A program made the translations under genes and the position numbers. A stretch of 64,000 nt of DNA from Raskinella chloraquaticus (SeqCode) (GTDB lineage: Bacteria; Pseudomonadota; Alphaproteobacteria; Rhizobiales; UBA4765). Location: the NCBI GenBank assembly GCA_002365175.1, contig DEZK01000036.1:104001-168000 (forward strand). Direction: 5' to 3'. The notes beneath the pieces were generated by a model, which searched no databases, was not told the origin of the DNA, and saw only the letters and a list, made by a program, of their open reading frames with translations. Of this stretch, positions 1-9,134 are shown piece after piece (the first letter of the stretch is position 1; the number at the start of each line of letters is the position of its first letter).

Positions 1-516
1 CTGGCGCTGCCTGAAAACACGCAACGCCAGCGTGCCTATGCGCTGGGCCGGGGAGATCGGCAGGTCTATACTCCGCAGGCAGTGGTCGATGGCGTCTTCC
101 ACGCCGTTGGTTCCGACCGTCGCGATATCGAGGCGAAGGCCGTGCGTGCGCGCAATGGTCGTGGTGACGGCGCGCCTCTCAGCGTGCCTGTGACGGTGTC
201 CAAGGATGGTTCGACGATGACAGTCAGCATCGGAACCGGCAGCGAGAAAGCGCCAGGCGATTGCCGGGTGAGTCTTGTCGAATTCGACAAAGAGCAGACG
301 GTCGCCATCGGGCGCGGCGAAAATCGTGGCGAGACGATCACTTATCATAATGTCGTGCGCACCAGTCGTGAGATCGGGCGGTGGAACGGCGGCGCGTTGA
401 AACTGCCAGTTGATGCAAAAACCGACGATCCCAACAAGGGTGTCGTGATTCTGGTTCAGCAGATGTCCAGCGGGTCGAACCCCGGCGTCATCATCGGGGC
501 AACCCAGATCCGCTGA
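1..516 (+). CDS. DUF1223 family secreted protein (3' part)
   Basis: The reading frame is open from the first base and ends at TGA 514-516, so only the last 171 residues are present and the start lies outside the window. The text around residues 8-25 (QRQRAYALGRG..VYTPQAVVDG) matches the conserved middle of DUF1223 proteins, a thioredoxin-fold family of exported proteins of unknown function. The beta-rich C-terminal part (residues 55-171) is also typical. The N-terminal signal peptide and the Cys motif expected near the start cannot be checked. It converges on the molybdenum hydroxylase genes and is separated from them by a GC-rich hairpin. Family assignment is good; the function is unknown. 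Confidence 0.75.
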   Translation: MALPENTQRQRAYALGRGDRQVYTPQAVVDGVFHAVGSDRRDIEAKAVRARNGRGDGAPLSVPVTVSKDGSTMTVSIGTGSEKAPGDCRVSLVEFDKEQTVAIGRGENRGETITYHNVVRTSREIGRWNGGALKLPVDAKTDDPNKGVVILVQQMSSGSNPGVIIGATQIR

Positions 517-526
517 TCAGCTGTCC

Positions 527-546
527 GCGCGCTGCATTGAGCGCGC
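527..546. terminator. GC-rich hairpin between convergent genes
   Basis: GCGCGCT (527-533) and AGCGCGC (540-546) form a perfect 7-bp stem around the loop GCATTG. It lies between the DUF1223 stop (516) and the iorB-like stop (570), which is where a bidirectional terminator is expected. There is no convincing T-run on either strand, so it may act with Rho or only stabilise transcript ends. Confidence 0.4.
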
Positions 547-569
547 TTCCCAGCGCTCTGTTGCTTGCC

Positions 570-2765
570 TCAGGCTGACAAGCCCTTGTCGAACGGCAGC
601 ATGCGCACGCGCTTGCCGATGGCCGCTGCCACGGCGTTGGCAAGCGCCGGGCCGACAGGCGGCACGCCGGGCTCGCCGATGCCGCTGGGTGAGCGGGTCG
701 AGGGCAGGATGTGCACCTCCACAATGGGCATTTCGTCGAAACGCAACACCTGATAGCTGTCGAAATTACCCTGGTCGACGATACCCTTGGTGAGGGTGAT
801 CTGCGAATGCAGGATGGCGCCAAGGCCAAAACCGACGCCGCCTTCGATCTGGGCACGGATGACGTCGGGATTGATTGCAATACCGCAATCGACGGCCGCA
901 ACCACGCGTTCAACCTTGATGTTGGCAGGGCCCGTGGCGGTGATTTCGATGACCATCCCCACCACCGTGCCGAACGATTTATGGACGGCAACACCGCGAA
1001 AGCGCCCCAGCGGCAGGGGTTCATCCCACTTCGCCTTGGCTGCGACCGCTTCAAGGACAGAGCGTTCGCGGGAATTGTTCGCCAGGTGCTTGAGGCGGAA
1101 GGCAACCGGGTCCTGGCCAGCGAGTACAGCCAGTTCGTCCATCGCGGTTTCAACCGCATAGGCGGTGTGCGTATGTCCGACCGAGCGCCACCACAAGACG
1201 GGAACACCGGCGCGCATATTGGTGACCTCGACCTGCAGATCGGGTACGGCGTAGGGCATGTCGGCGGCACCCTCAACCGAGGTCGGATCGATACCACCAC
1301 TGACAAGGCTCGTCTCGAACGCCGTGCCGATGGCGATTGACTGGCCAACGATGTGGTGATGCCAGGCGGAAATACGCCCGTCGGGACCAAGGCTGGCGCG
1401 AAGCTTGTGGACATAGAGCGGGCGGTAGCGACCGCCGCGCATATCGTCTTCTCTCGTCCACAGCAGCTTGACCGGCGCCGTCCAGCCGATTGCCTTGGCA
1501 ATCTCGGTTGCCTCCGCGATCACATCGCCATCGGCAACGGCGCGCCGACCAAAGCCACCGCCCGTCGGCATGACGTTCATTTTGACACGATCAGGCGTCA
1601 GCCCGGCGATCTGGGCGGCGATCGCCTGATAGAAATCGGGCAGCTGATGGCCGCCCCAGATCTCAAGCGAATCGCCCTTGCGCTCAACGACCGCATCGAG
1701 CGGTTCCAGTGCCGCATGGGCGAGGTAGGGAAACTCGAATGATACATCAATGGCCTTGCTGGCACGCGCCAGTGCTCCTGCAACGTCACCGCGCTTGGCG
1801 GCGATTGTCCCCGGCACAGCCAGTGCCCGGCGATACGCCTCAACGAGTTCGTCACTGCCGCGCTGCTCCGCCCGGGTTTCGTCCCAGTCGATTTTCAGCG
1901 CTTCGCGCCCCTTGATGGCGGCATAGGTGTTGCGGGCAACAATGGCAACGCCGCGGGCGATGGTGATGACATCGACGACGCCCGCCACCTTGCGCGCGGC
2001 GGTGGCGTCAACGCTTTTCACCTTGCCGCCAAAACGCGGCGGGTGAGCGACCACCGCGTACAGCATGCCGGGACGGCGGATATCGATGGTGAAATTGAAC
2101 GCGCCTGTGACCTTGTCGCGCCCGGCCACGCGCTGCGTGTTGTCAGCGCCGATCTGCGTCCACTCTGCGGGTGCCTTCAACGTCACCTCGGTGGGGACGG
2201 TGAGATTCGAGGCTGCTTCAGCCATCTCGCCAAAGGTCGCGCGCTTGCCGGAGGCGTGAACGAGGCTGCCGGCCTCCGTCGTCACCTCGGTTGCGGCAAC
2301 CCCCCAGCTTTTGGCGGCAGCGGCGATCAGCATGGTGCGCGCAGTGGCACCGGCACGGCGGTAGCGCTCCCATGATGACGGCGTCGCGGATGAGCCGCCG
2401 GTCAGCTGAAAGGCGCCGCCGACCGTGACATTGCCGTAAAGGCGTGGATTGCCGGCGGCTCCCTCGACCTTGATGTCGGCCACTGGAACGCCGAGTTCCT
2501 CGGCCACGAGCGTGGCAATGCCGTGATAGATCCCCTGCCCCATATCCATATGAGCGCTGAGAACGGTGACGGTGTTGTTGCGATCAATGAACAGGTAGCC
2601 GGCGAAGGGCGATGGGGTGCGCTGCGGCTCGGCGTGGGCGCGCCCGCCAGCAAGCGATTCTGGCAAGGCAAAGCCCAGCGCCAGCCCGCTGCTGCCGCCG
2701 AGCGTTGCCATAAGGAAGCCGCGGCGGCTCGGAGGCGCGGCTCGCGAGGTGAGGAGGTGGAGCAT
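570..2765 (-). CDS. iorB: Molybdopterin-binding large subunit, isoquinoline 1-oxidoreductase beta-type
   Basis: A 731-residue xanthine-dehydrogenase-family molybdenum subunit, the usual length for IorB-type enzymes. Residues 12-24 carry a twin-arginine motif (SRRGFLMATLGG) and a hydrophobic stretch follows, so it is exported folded through Tat. Molybdopterin-binding stretches such as GGGFGRR and GEPGVPPVGPALANAV are clear. Start: the frame is open further upstream, but ATG 2765 is preceded by GGGAG at good spacing and lies 13 nt after the small-subunit stop. The pair should oxidise an N-heterocycle or aldehyde and pass electrons to a periplasmic cytochrome or quinone. The substrate cannot be told from sequence; IorAB homologues are often misnamed. 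Confidence 0.85.
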   Translation of the reverse strand: MLHLLTSRAAPPSRRGFLMATLGGSSGLALGFALPESLAGGRAHAEPQRTPSPFAGYLFIDRNNTVTVLSAHMDMGQGIYHGIATLVAEELGVPVADIKVEGAAGNPRLYGNVTVGGAFQLTGGSSATPSSWERYRRAGATARTMLIAAAAKSWGVAATEVTTEAGSLVHASGKRATFGEMAEAASNLTVPTEVTLKAPAEWTQIGADNTQRVAGRDKVTGAFNFTIDIRRPGMLYAVVAHPPRFGGKVKSVDATAARKVAGVVDVITIARGVAIVARNTYAAIKGREALKIDWDETRAEQRGSDELVEAYRRALAVPGTIAAKRGDVAGALARASKAIDVSFEFPYLAHAALEPLDAVVERKGDSLEIWGGHQLPDFYQAIAAQIAGLTPDRVKMNVMPTGGGFGRRAVADGDVIAEATEIAKAIGWTAPVKLLWTREDDMRGGRYRPLYVHKLRASLGPDGRISAWHHHIVGQSIAIGTAFETSLVSGGIDPTSVEGAADMPYAVPDLQVEVTNMRAGVPVLWWRSVGHTHTAYAVETAMDELAVLAGQDPVAFRLKHLANNSRERSVLEAVAAKAKWDEPLPLGRFRGVAVHKSFGTVVGMVIEITATGPANIKVERVVAAVDCGIAINPDVIRAQIEGGVGFGLGAILHSQITLTKGIVDQGNFDSYQVLRFDEMPIVEVHILPSTRSPSGIGEPGVPPVGPALANAVAAAIGKRVRMLPFDKGLSA

Positions 2766-2778
2766 CGTCAAATCTCCC

Positions 2779-3234
2779 TCAGGCGAGTGCCCTGGCGGCG
2801 TCGTGGATGGCGGTGCGGATACGGGCATAAGTGGCGCAGCGGCAGAGATTGCCAGCCATGGCGGCATCAATGTCAGCGTCGCTGGGTGTCTTGTTCTCGC
2901 TCAGCAAAGCCATTGCCGCCATCACCTGACCCGACTGGCAATAACCGCATTGCGGCACGGCAAGCTTGGTCCATGCCTCCTGGACGGCTGCTGCGACCGG
3001 GCCGGTGATGGCCTCGATGGTCGTCACCTCGGCGCTGCCGAGGCTCGACAGTGGCGTCTGGCAGGAGCGGGTAGGCACGCCGTCGACATGGACGGTGCAG
3101 GCGCCACACTGGGCGATGCCGCAGCCAAACTTCGTCCCCGTCAGGCCGATGAGATCGCGGATCGCCCATAGCAGCGGCATGCCAGGATCAGCATCGAGGG
3201 TTTGTTGCCGGCCGTTGAGCTTGATGGTGATCAT
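2779..3234 (-). CDS. iorA: (2Fe-2S)-binding small subunit of molybdenum hydroxylase
   Basis: A 151-residue iron-sulfur subunit with both expected clusters. The N-terminal plant-ferredoxin cluster is CGIAQCGAC with a later Cys in RSCQTP. The C-terminal cluster is CGYCQSGQ followed by GNLCRCATYARI. It has no signal peptide, so it would be exported hitch-hiking on the Tat-targeted large subunit. ATG 3234 is chosen over the longer open frame (to 3291) because GGAGC precedes it and the ferredoxin fold begins at MITIKLNG. The iorB-like gene follows after 13 nt in the same operon. No flavin subunit gene is present, which fits the IorAB type rather than three-subunit xanthine dehydrogenase. Confidence 0.88.
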   Translation of the reverse strand: MITIKLNGRQQTLDADPGMPLLWAIRDLIGLTGTKFGCGIAQCGACTVHVDGVPTRSCQTPLSSLGSAEVTTIEAITGPVAAAVQEAWTKLAVPQCGYCQSGQVMAAMALLSENKTPSDADIDAAMAGNLCRCATYARIRTAIHDAARALA

Positions 3235-3327
3235 GGGCAGCTCCGGTGATGCGCGGTGACAGGCTCGGGTGAAGTATTGATACGCCCACACTCCACCCGC
3301 TTCATGACATTTTTTCGACGCCGCGTC

Positions 3328-4326
3328 CTATGCCTGATTGAGATGACAGGCAGAGAGGCGACCGGGCGCGATCTCGCTCAGACGTGGGGCTTCCTCACGA
3401 CAGCGTGCCATGACGTGCGGGCAGCGCGGATGGAAATGACAGCCGCGAGGCGGATTGAGCGGCGAGGGAATTTCACCCTCGATGGCGGCAAAGGCACGCT
3501 TGCGGTCCTCAAGGCGCGGCGCGCCGGCCAGAAGAGCAATCGTGTAGGGGTGATTGGGAGCGGCGAACAGAGCGCTGGTCGGCGCGCTTTCAACGACACG
3601 CCCGAGATACATCACCACCACGCGGTCAGCGATGAAGCGAACGATACCAAGATCATGGCTGATGAAGAGATAGGTCAGATCGCGCTTCTGGCGCAATTCA
3701 TCGAAGAGATTGATGATCTGCGCACGGATCGACACATCGAGTGCTGCAACCGCCTCATCGGCGATGATGCATTGCGGGCGGACCGCAAGTGCCCGGGCGA
3801 TACCGATACGCTGGCGCTGGCCACCGGAGAACTGGTGCGGATAGCGCTGCTTCATCGCCGGATCAAGCCCGACATCGCGCAGGATCGTGTCGATATAATC
3901 GCCGAGTTCGGCGCGCGTCACCTGGCCGTGGACAAGCGGGGCTTCGCCGATGATATCGGCGACCCGCATGCGCGGATTGAGGGATGATGCCGGGTCCTGA
4001 AAGACCATCTGCACGGCAAGCTTGACAGAGCGGCGCTCGGTCCCGGTCAGGCGATCGCGGTCCGCGCCCTGCCACAGGATACGGCCGCCGGAGGCTGGCA
4101 TGATACCCGCCAGGATGCGGCCGAGCGTTGATTTGCCGCAGCCCGATTCACCCACAACGCCCAGAACCTCGCCGCGCATGACGGCGAGGCTGACGCCATC
4201 AAGCGCATGGACGGTTTCATTGCCAAGCGCAGCGCCGAGCCTGGCTGCCAGGCGTCCGGCGAAATCAAGCCGGCGCTCAAATCGCTTGTCGATGCGCTCA
4301 GCGGCAAGAAGCGGCGTTGCCTCCAT
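3328..4326 (-). CDS. Peptide/nickel-type ABC transporter ATPase (DppF/OppF-like)
   Basis: A 332-residue ATPase of the oligopeptide family. Walker A is GESGCGKST, the signature is FSGGQRQRIGIARAL and Walker B is CIIADEAVAALD. The C-terminal Cys-containing extension (GCHFHPRCPHVMARC) is characteristic of Dpp/Opp ATPases and binds a [4Fe-4S] cluster in some members. ATG 4326 shares one base with the stop of the preceding ATPase (TGATG); GTG at 4329 is an alternative. It is the last gene of a five-gene importer and pairs with the next ATPase to energise uptake. Confidence 0.9.
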   Translation of the reverse strand: MEATPLLAAERIDKRFERRLDFAGRLAARLGAALGNETVHALDGVSLAVMRGEVLGVVGESGCGKSTLGRILAGIMPASGGRILWQGADRDRLTGTERRSVKLAVQMVFQDPASSLNPRMRVADIIGEAPLVHGQVTRAELGDYIDTILRDVGLDPAMKQRYPHQFSGGQRQRIGIARALAVRPQCIIADEAVAALDVSIRAQIINLFDELRQKRDLTYLFISHDLGIVRFIADRVVVMYLGRVVESAPTSALFAAPNHPYTIALLAGAPRLEDRKRAFAAIEGEIPSPLNPPRGCHFHPRCPHVMARCREEAPRLSEIAPGRLSACHLNQA

Positions 4327-5309
4327 CACATCACCTGCCGGGCTGGATCAGCCAGAGGATGCAGGCAGGCGAAGCGGCGATCACCTTCCTGCCTGTCGGC
4401 GATCATTGCGTTGCCACACTCCGGGCGCGCGAGCCCGCAGCGGGAGCGAAAGGCGCAGCCTTGCGGGCGATGGAGCAGGGAAGGTGCCATGCCTGGAATG
4501 CTGGCAAGCCTTCCGCCATGCGCGGCCCGCTCGGGAAGCGAGGCAAGCAATCCGGCGGTATAAGGATGGCGCGGGCGGGTGAGGAGGTCATCGACGGCGG
4601 CCTGCTCGACGATGCGACCGGCATACATGACGGCGATGCGGTCAGCGAGGCCGGCGACGACGCTGAGGTCGTGGGTGATCCACAGCAGCGCGGTATGGCT
4701 GCGCGCGACCAGACGCTGGACGACGGAGAGGATCTGCCCCTGAATGGTGACGTCGAGCGCGGTCGTCGGCTCGTCAGCAATGAGAAGATCAGGGGCGTTG
4801 ATCAGAGCGATGGCGATGGCCACGCGCTGGCGCATCCCGCCCGACAGATGGTGGGGATAGGCGGCGAGCCTTTCCTCGGGCGAAGCGATGCCGACAGCGC
4901 CCAGCGCGTCGCGCGCGCGCGCCTCGGTTTCGCTTTTCGTCGCTTTGCTGTGGGCAGCGATCGCCTCGGTCATCTGCTCACCGATCCGCAGCACCGGATT
5001 GAGTGTCATCATCGGATCCTGGAAGACCATGGCGATGCGGTTGCCGCGCAGGCTGCGCAGGCGCTGCGCGTCGGCGCCAACCATATCCTCGCCCTTGAAG
5101 CGGATGGCGCCGGCGACAATGCGTCCCGGCTGGTCGACCAGCCCCATGATGGAGAAGCCGGTGACGCTTTTGCCCGACCCCGATTCGCCCACGAGCCCCA
5201 GCACCTCGCCCGGCGCGATGGAAAACGACACGCCGTCGACGGCTTTGGCGATCCCGTCGCGCGTGAAGAAGTGGGTCGATAGACCGGCGATGTCGAGTGT
5301 TGGCGTCAT
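4326..5309 (-). CDS. Peptide/nickel-type ABC transporter ATPase (DppD/OppD-like)
   Basis: A 327-residue ATPase with Walker A GESGSGKSV, signature LSGGMRQRVAIAIAL and Walker B LLIADEPTTALD. The Opp/Dpp C-terminal Cys motif (GCAFRSRCGLARPEC) is present. The frame is open about 100 codons upstream, but that part overlaps the permease gene and looks unlike protein. ATG 5309 overlaps the permease stop as ATGA, so this is the start. It acts at the cytoplasmic face with the partner ATPase and the two permeases. Confidence 0.9.
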   Translation of the reverse strand: MTPTLDIAGLSTHFFTRDGIAKAVDGVSFSIAPGEVLGLVGESGSGKSVTGFSIMGLVDQPGRIVAGAIRFKGEDMVGADAQRLRSLRGNRIAMVFQDPMMTLNPVLRIGEQMTEAIAAHSKATKSETEARARDALGAVGIASPEERLAAYPHHLSGGMRQRVAIAIALINAPDLLIADEPTTALDVTIQGQILSVVQRLVARSHTALLWITHDLSVVAGLADRIAVMYAGRIVEQAAVDDLLTRPRHPYTAGLLASLPERAAHGGRLASIPGMAPSLLHRPQGCAFRSRCGLARPECGNAMIADRQEGDRRFACLHPLADPARQVM

Positions 5310-6211
5310 CGCTTCAATCTCGGGTTCAAGACGTCGCGCAGGCGGTCGCCCACAAGGTTGATGGAGACAATGGTGACGAGAAGGGCAATGCCGGGAAAGA
5401 ACGAAATCCAGTAACGACCCGAGAGCATGTACTGGAAGCCGTTTGCAATCAGCACGCCAAGGGATGGTTCGGTCTGCGGCAGGCCGACGCCAAGGAAAGA
5501 GAGGGTGGCTTCGAGCGCAATCGCATGCGCTGTCTGCACGGTGCCAACGACGATCAGCGGGGCGAGGCAATTGGGCAAAATGTGGCGAAAGAGAATGCGG
5601 CCAGGCGACAGGTCGAGGCAAAGCGCCGCGTCAACATATTCCTTGCGCCGCTCCACCAGGGCGCTGGCGCGGACGGTTCGCGCATAATAGGCCCATTGCA
5701 CAATGACGAGCGCCAGAATGATCTTGTCGACCCCCTTGCCAAGCACGGCGACGAGGATGAGTGCGACGAGCACGGCGGGCAGCGATAACTGCAGATCAAC
5801 TATCCGCATGATCGTTGCTTCGACCCAGCCACCGACATAGGCCGCGACAAGGCCGAGCGAGGCGCCGGTGATCATCGCGATCACGCCGGAGAGGGCGCCG
5901 ACGCTCAGCGAAATGCGCAGGCCGTAAAGGATGGCTGAGTAGAGATCGCGGCCTGTGCCGTCTGAACCCAGCACCAGGGTGAATCCTGCGGAAGCAAGGG
6001 TGCCTGGCGGCAGACGAGCATCGAGCACGTCAACCTGGGCCAGATCATAGGGGTTTTGCGGCGTGATGAAGGGTGCCAGCACCGCAACTCCCACGAGCGC
6101 TGCAAACACCATGAGGGCGCCGACGGCGATACGGTCTTCCAGCATTTCGGCGAGGAAGCGTTGCAAGGGCGTTTCAACGACAGGCGCGCTCATCACCGGG
6201 TTCCCGCTCAT
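5306..6211 (-). CDS. Peptide ABC transporter permease (DppC/OppC-like)
   Basis: A 301-residue inner-membrane permease with an N-terminal transmembrane helix, a periplasmic loop containing the typical GTDGTGRD-like stretch (here LGSDGTGRDLYS), and a five-helix BPD_transp_1 core. The EAA-like loop ends EATLSFLGVGLPQTEPSLGVL, a hallmark of DppC. ATG 6211 overlaps the DppB-like stop as ATGA; a longer frame to 6253 would overlap that gene. It forms the channel with the DppB-like subunit. Confidence 0.9.
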   Translation of the reverse strand: MSGNPVMSAPVVETPLQRFLAEMLEDRIAVGALMVFAALVGVAVLAPFITPQNPYDLAQVDVLDARLPPGTLASAGFTLVLGSDGTGRDLYSAILYGLRISLSVGALSGVIAMITGASLGLVAAYVGGWVEATIMRIVDLQLSLPAVLVALILVAVLGKGVDKIILALVIVQWAYYARTVRASALVERRKEYVDAALCLDLSPGRILFRHILPNCLAPLIVVGTVQTAHAIALEATLSFLGVGLPQTEPSLGVLIANGFQYMLSGRYWISFFPGIALLVTIVSINLVGDRLRDVLNPRLKR

Positions 6212-7185
6212 GACGCCTGGTCCTGCAGGCGCACGCGCGGATCGAGCAGGCAATAAAGAAGGTCGACGATGAGGTTGATGACGACAAAGAGGACAACGAT
6301 CAGCATCACATAGGCAACGATGACCGGGCGGTCGACGCGCTGGATTGAATCAAGGAGCAATTTGCCCATGCCGGGCCAGGCGAAAATGCTCTCGGTGACG
6401 ACGGAGAAGGCGACCAGTGAGCCAAATTCAAGTCCAATGACGGTGACAACCGGAATGAGAATATTGCGCAGCAGATGAACAAGGACGATGCGCGTCTCGC
6501 TCAATCCCTTGGCGCGGGCGAATTTGATGAAATCGAGCGGCAAAACCTCGCGCACGCCGGCGCGCGTAAGTCGAATGACCAGTGATACTTTCAGAAGCGC
6601 CAGATTGATGGCAGGCAAGAGGGCATGGCTCAACCCCTTCAGCGACAGAAGCGAGGTTTCGATCCCGAGGAAGGCGATGGTGGGCCCGCGCCCGGTCGAG
6701 GGGAGCCAGCCGAGAATGACGGCAAAGACCATGATCAGCATCAGCCCAACCCAGAAGGTGGGCAGGGAAAAGCCAAGGATGGAGGCAGCCATAATCGCCC
6801 GCGAACTGGCACGCTCGGGCCGCAATCCGGCATAAAGCCCCAGCGGCAGGCCGATGACCAGGGCCAGGAAGAGGGCAAAAAGTGCGAGTTCCATCGTGGC
6901 TGGCAGGCGCTCAAGAATGAGTTTCATCGCCGGCTGGCCATGAACAAAGGATCTACCGAGATCGCCTTGCAGCGCATTGCCCAGAAAGACCAAGAATTGT
7001 TCCCAGATGGGGCGGTCGAGGCCAAGCTGGCGGGCTACCTCGGCGATCTGGTCCTGGGTGAGGTCGGGGCTGACGAGAAGCCAGATGGGGTCTCCTACGA
7101 CATGCACGCCGAAGAAGACGATGACGATCATCGCCAGCAGGACGATGAGCGACTGCAGCAGTCGGCGCAGGATGAACGCTGTCAT
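6208..7185 (-). CDS. Peptide ABC transporter permease (DppB/OppB-like)
   Basis: A 325-residue permease starting MTAFILRRLLQSLIVL, the usual DppB N-terminus, followed by a periplasmic segment with RQLGLDRPIWEQF and GDLGRSF and then the multi-helix core. The start lies 28 nt downstream of the binding-protein stop. It is the second gene of the importer operon. Length and motifs agree with the family throughout. Confidence 0.9.
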   Translation of the reverse strand: MTAFILRRLLQSLIVLLAMIVIVFFGVHVVGDPIWLLVSPDLTQDQIAEVARQLGLDRPIWEQFLVFLGNALQGDLGRSFVHGQPAMKLILERLPATMELALFALFLALVIGLPLGLYAGLRPERASSRAIMAASILGFSLPTFWVGLMLIMVFAVILGWLPSTGRGPTIAFLGIETSLLSLKGLSHALLPAINLALLKVSLVIRLTRAGVREVLPLDFIKFARAKGLSETRIVLVHLLRNILIPVVTVIGLEFGSLVAFSVVTESIFAWPGMGKLLLDSIQRVDRPVIVAYVMLIVVLFVVINLIVDLLYCLLDPRVRLQDQAS

Positions 7186-7213
7186 GCCGGTCGTACCCCG
7201 ACGCGCAGCTTGC

Positions 7214-8830
7214 TCACGGCGCCGGTTTTACCGATGTCGCGAGTGTATATTCGTCCGACCGGGCGACCAGCGTATAGCCCTTGCGGGCGGCCCAGGTGTT
7301 GAGCTGGTAATGAATAGGGATGAGGCCGACATCGTTCATCACCATATCGGTTGCCTCAGCCAGCAGGGCGGCGCGTTTCTTGTCGTCCACCGTGCGCAGA
7401 GCGCTGGCGAGGATCGCGTCGAATTCGGGGTTGGAATAACGCCCGCGATTGGCAGCGCCAGTGCCTTTCTCCCGATCAAAAGTGCCAAGCAGGGTGCGCA
7501 GCGAATCAGACGGCTCGCCCGTGCCGGCAGACCAGCCGACGAGGATGAAGGAAAATTCCGGGTTGCCATTATTGCCCGACGAGGCGCGGGAGAAGAAGGG
7601 CGCTGGCGGCAGGGTTTCAACGCTTGCCTCGATGCCGATGCGGGCAAACATCTGGGCCGCCGCCTCGATGATCTTGGTATCGTTGGTATAGCGCCCATTG
7701 GGGCCGTGCATCACCATTTTGAAACCGTTGGGGTAACCGGCCTCGCTCAACAGTTTTCGCGCTCCGGCAACATCGAGCGCCACCGGTTTCAGGTTTTTCG
7801 AGGTGCCGTGATAGCTGTCCGGCAGGAGCTGGCTGGCGGGAACAGCTTCGCCTTCCATCACCCGCTCGACCATGGCCGGACGGTTGATGGCTTTCGATAA
7901 AGCCTGGCGCACGCGCACATCGCGCAAGGGGTTCTTGATCTCGCTGCCGTCCTTGGCGCGGATAAACGGCGTCACATCGCGATACTGGTCGAGATGGAAA
8001 TAGATGACGCGGTTCGACAGAGCGGAGGCGACGACCAGATTCTTGTCCGCCTTCAGGCGCTGCGCGTCGGTGGTGGGCACGGCCTCGATGACATCGGTAT
8101 CGCCGGCCAGGAGAGCCGCGACGCGGGCTGGATTGGAGGAGATGGGTTTCAAGGTTACCCGTGCCCATTGCGGCTTGCCGCCCCAATAGCCGTCGAAGCG
8201 GTCAAGGACGACACGGTCGCCGGGAACGAAGGCATTGAAACGATAGGGTCCGGTGCCGATGGCTGCCTTGCCGGAATTGAAATCCTCGGTCGGCGCCCTG
8301 GCGGCTGCCTTCGAGATGATCATCACCTGCGCGATATTGTTGAGCATCAGCGGATCGGGTGTGGCGGTCTTGATGCGCAGCGTCAGATCGTCGATTTTCT
8401 CCAGCACCCGGCCTTTCACATAGGAGGTGAAAGGCGAAGGTGAGCGCGGCACGTTGGGCGCACGCTCGAACGAGGCGATCACGTCATCGGCGGAGAACGC
8501 ACTGCCGTCATGGAATATGACACCGGGACGCAGCTTGAATTCCCAGGTGAGATCGTCGATGAGGCGCCAGCTCGCGGCAAGGCCGGGCGACAGGGCCTGG
8601 CGCTCATCCGAGAGGATCAGCGGCTCGAAAGCATGACGCATGATCTGATTATTGGGCGTCAGATTATGAAAATGCGGATCAAAGGATGACGGCTCCGATG
8701 ATACAGCGATGCGCAATTCCTGCGCGGCCAAACGGTCGATGCCAAATCCGCTGGCCATCATCACCAGCATGACTGCGATGCCACGCCACCACGGCCTGCG
8801 GCCAAAATCAGAAAATGCGGTCATTCTCAC
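7214..8830 (-). CDS. ABC transporter substrate-binding protein, family 5 (peptide/nickel)
   Basis: A 538-residue periplasmic binding protein with a signal peptide (hydrophobic residues 17-30, cleavage near AAQ-ELRIAV). The family-5 pattern SSEPSSFDPH and WEFKLRPGVIFHDGSAFSADDV is unmistakable. It captures an oligopeptide, opine, metal-chelate or similar solute for the following permease and ATPase genes; the ligand cannot be predicted. The start is GTG 8830 with GGAG six bases upstream. ATG 8824 is an in-frame alternative with poorer spacing. The gene leads the operon, so the promoter should lie in 8831-9000, shared with the divergent gene. Confidence 0.88.
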   Translation of the reverse strand: MRMTAFSDFGRRPWWRGIAVMLVMMASGFGIDRLAAQELRIAVSSEPSSFDPHFHNLTPNNQIMRHAFEPLILSDERQALSPGLAASWRLIDDLTWEFKLRPGVIFHDGSAFSADDVIASFERAPNVPRSPSPFTSYVKGRVLEKIDDLTLRIKTATPDPLMLNNIAQVMIISKAAARAPTEDFNSGKAAIGTGPYRFNAFVPGDRVVLDRFDGYWGGKPQWARVTLKPISSNPARVAALLAGDTDVIEAVPTTDAQRLKADKNLVVASALSNRVIYFHLDQYRDVTPFIRAKDGSEIKNPLRDVRVRQALSKAINRPAMVERVMEGEAVPASQLLPDSYHGTSKNLKPVALDVAGARKLLSEAGYPNGFKMVMHGPNGRYTNDTKIIEAAAQMFARIGIEASVETLPPAPFFSRASSGNNGNPEFSFILVGWSAGTGEPSDSLRTLLGTFDREKGTGAANRGRYSNPEFDAILASALRTVDDKKRAALLAEATDMVMNDVGLIPIHYQLNTWAARKGYTLVARSDEYTLATSVKPAP

Positions 8831-8960
8831 GCTTTGCTCCTTGATGTCCGCGGCGCCATCCCTGAGCGGCGCCTGGCCGTCCTTTGACAGGTTATCTTCA
8901 AATGGACGAATTGCAATGTGCTGCCCAACGAGCGTGGTGAGGGCTATTTGTGATCGTATT

Positions 8961-9100
8961 TTAACTAAAGTATTTTTTTAATATTCATGAATGTATCAAA
9001 TTTTACTGATTTAATTATTATATTATATACTTACAGTCATTAATGTTAATTTCCAGATTAAATTGTAATTATTATGGGTTATATTTAGATTTTGAGAATT
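8961..9100. promoter_or_regulatory. AT-rich intergenic island between divergent units
   Basis: Only 23 of these 140 bases are G or C (about 16%), in an otherwise GC-rich region. The stretch holds long T and A runs and the 10-bp palindrome ATTCATGAAT (8983-8992), and it immediately precedes the JmjC/GNAT pair. The whole gap 8831-9134 contains no supportable gene. Such a curved, easily melted segment is a likely promoter and silencer-binding region for the JmjC gene and perhaps for the importer operon on the other strand. No single -35/-10 pair stands out. Confidence 0.5.
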
Positions 9101-9134
9101 GCAGCGTCCTCATCACAGGGTAATGGAGCAAATC

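Noticed and set aside
491..1501. Minus-strand 336-codon frame within the molybdenum hydroxylase gene
   Set aside because: It runs in another frame of the same strand as the iorB-like gene and is rich in Arg/Ser/Pro, the signature of out-of-frame translation in GC-rich DNA.
4326..5621. Longer version of the DppD-like ATPase starting at 5621
   Set aside because: The extra N-terminus overlaps the permease gene and is Arg/Pro/His-rich. The ATGA overlap at 5306-5309 fixes the start.
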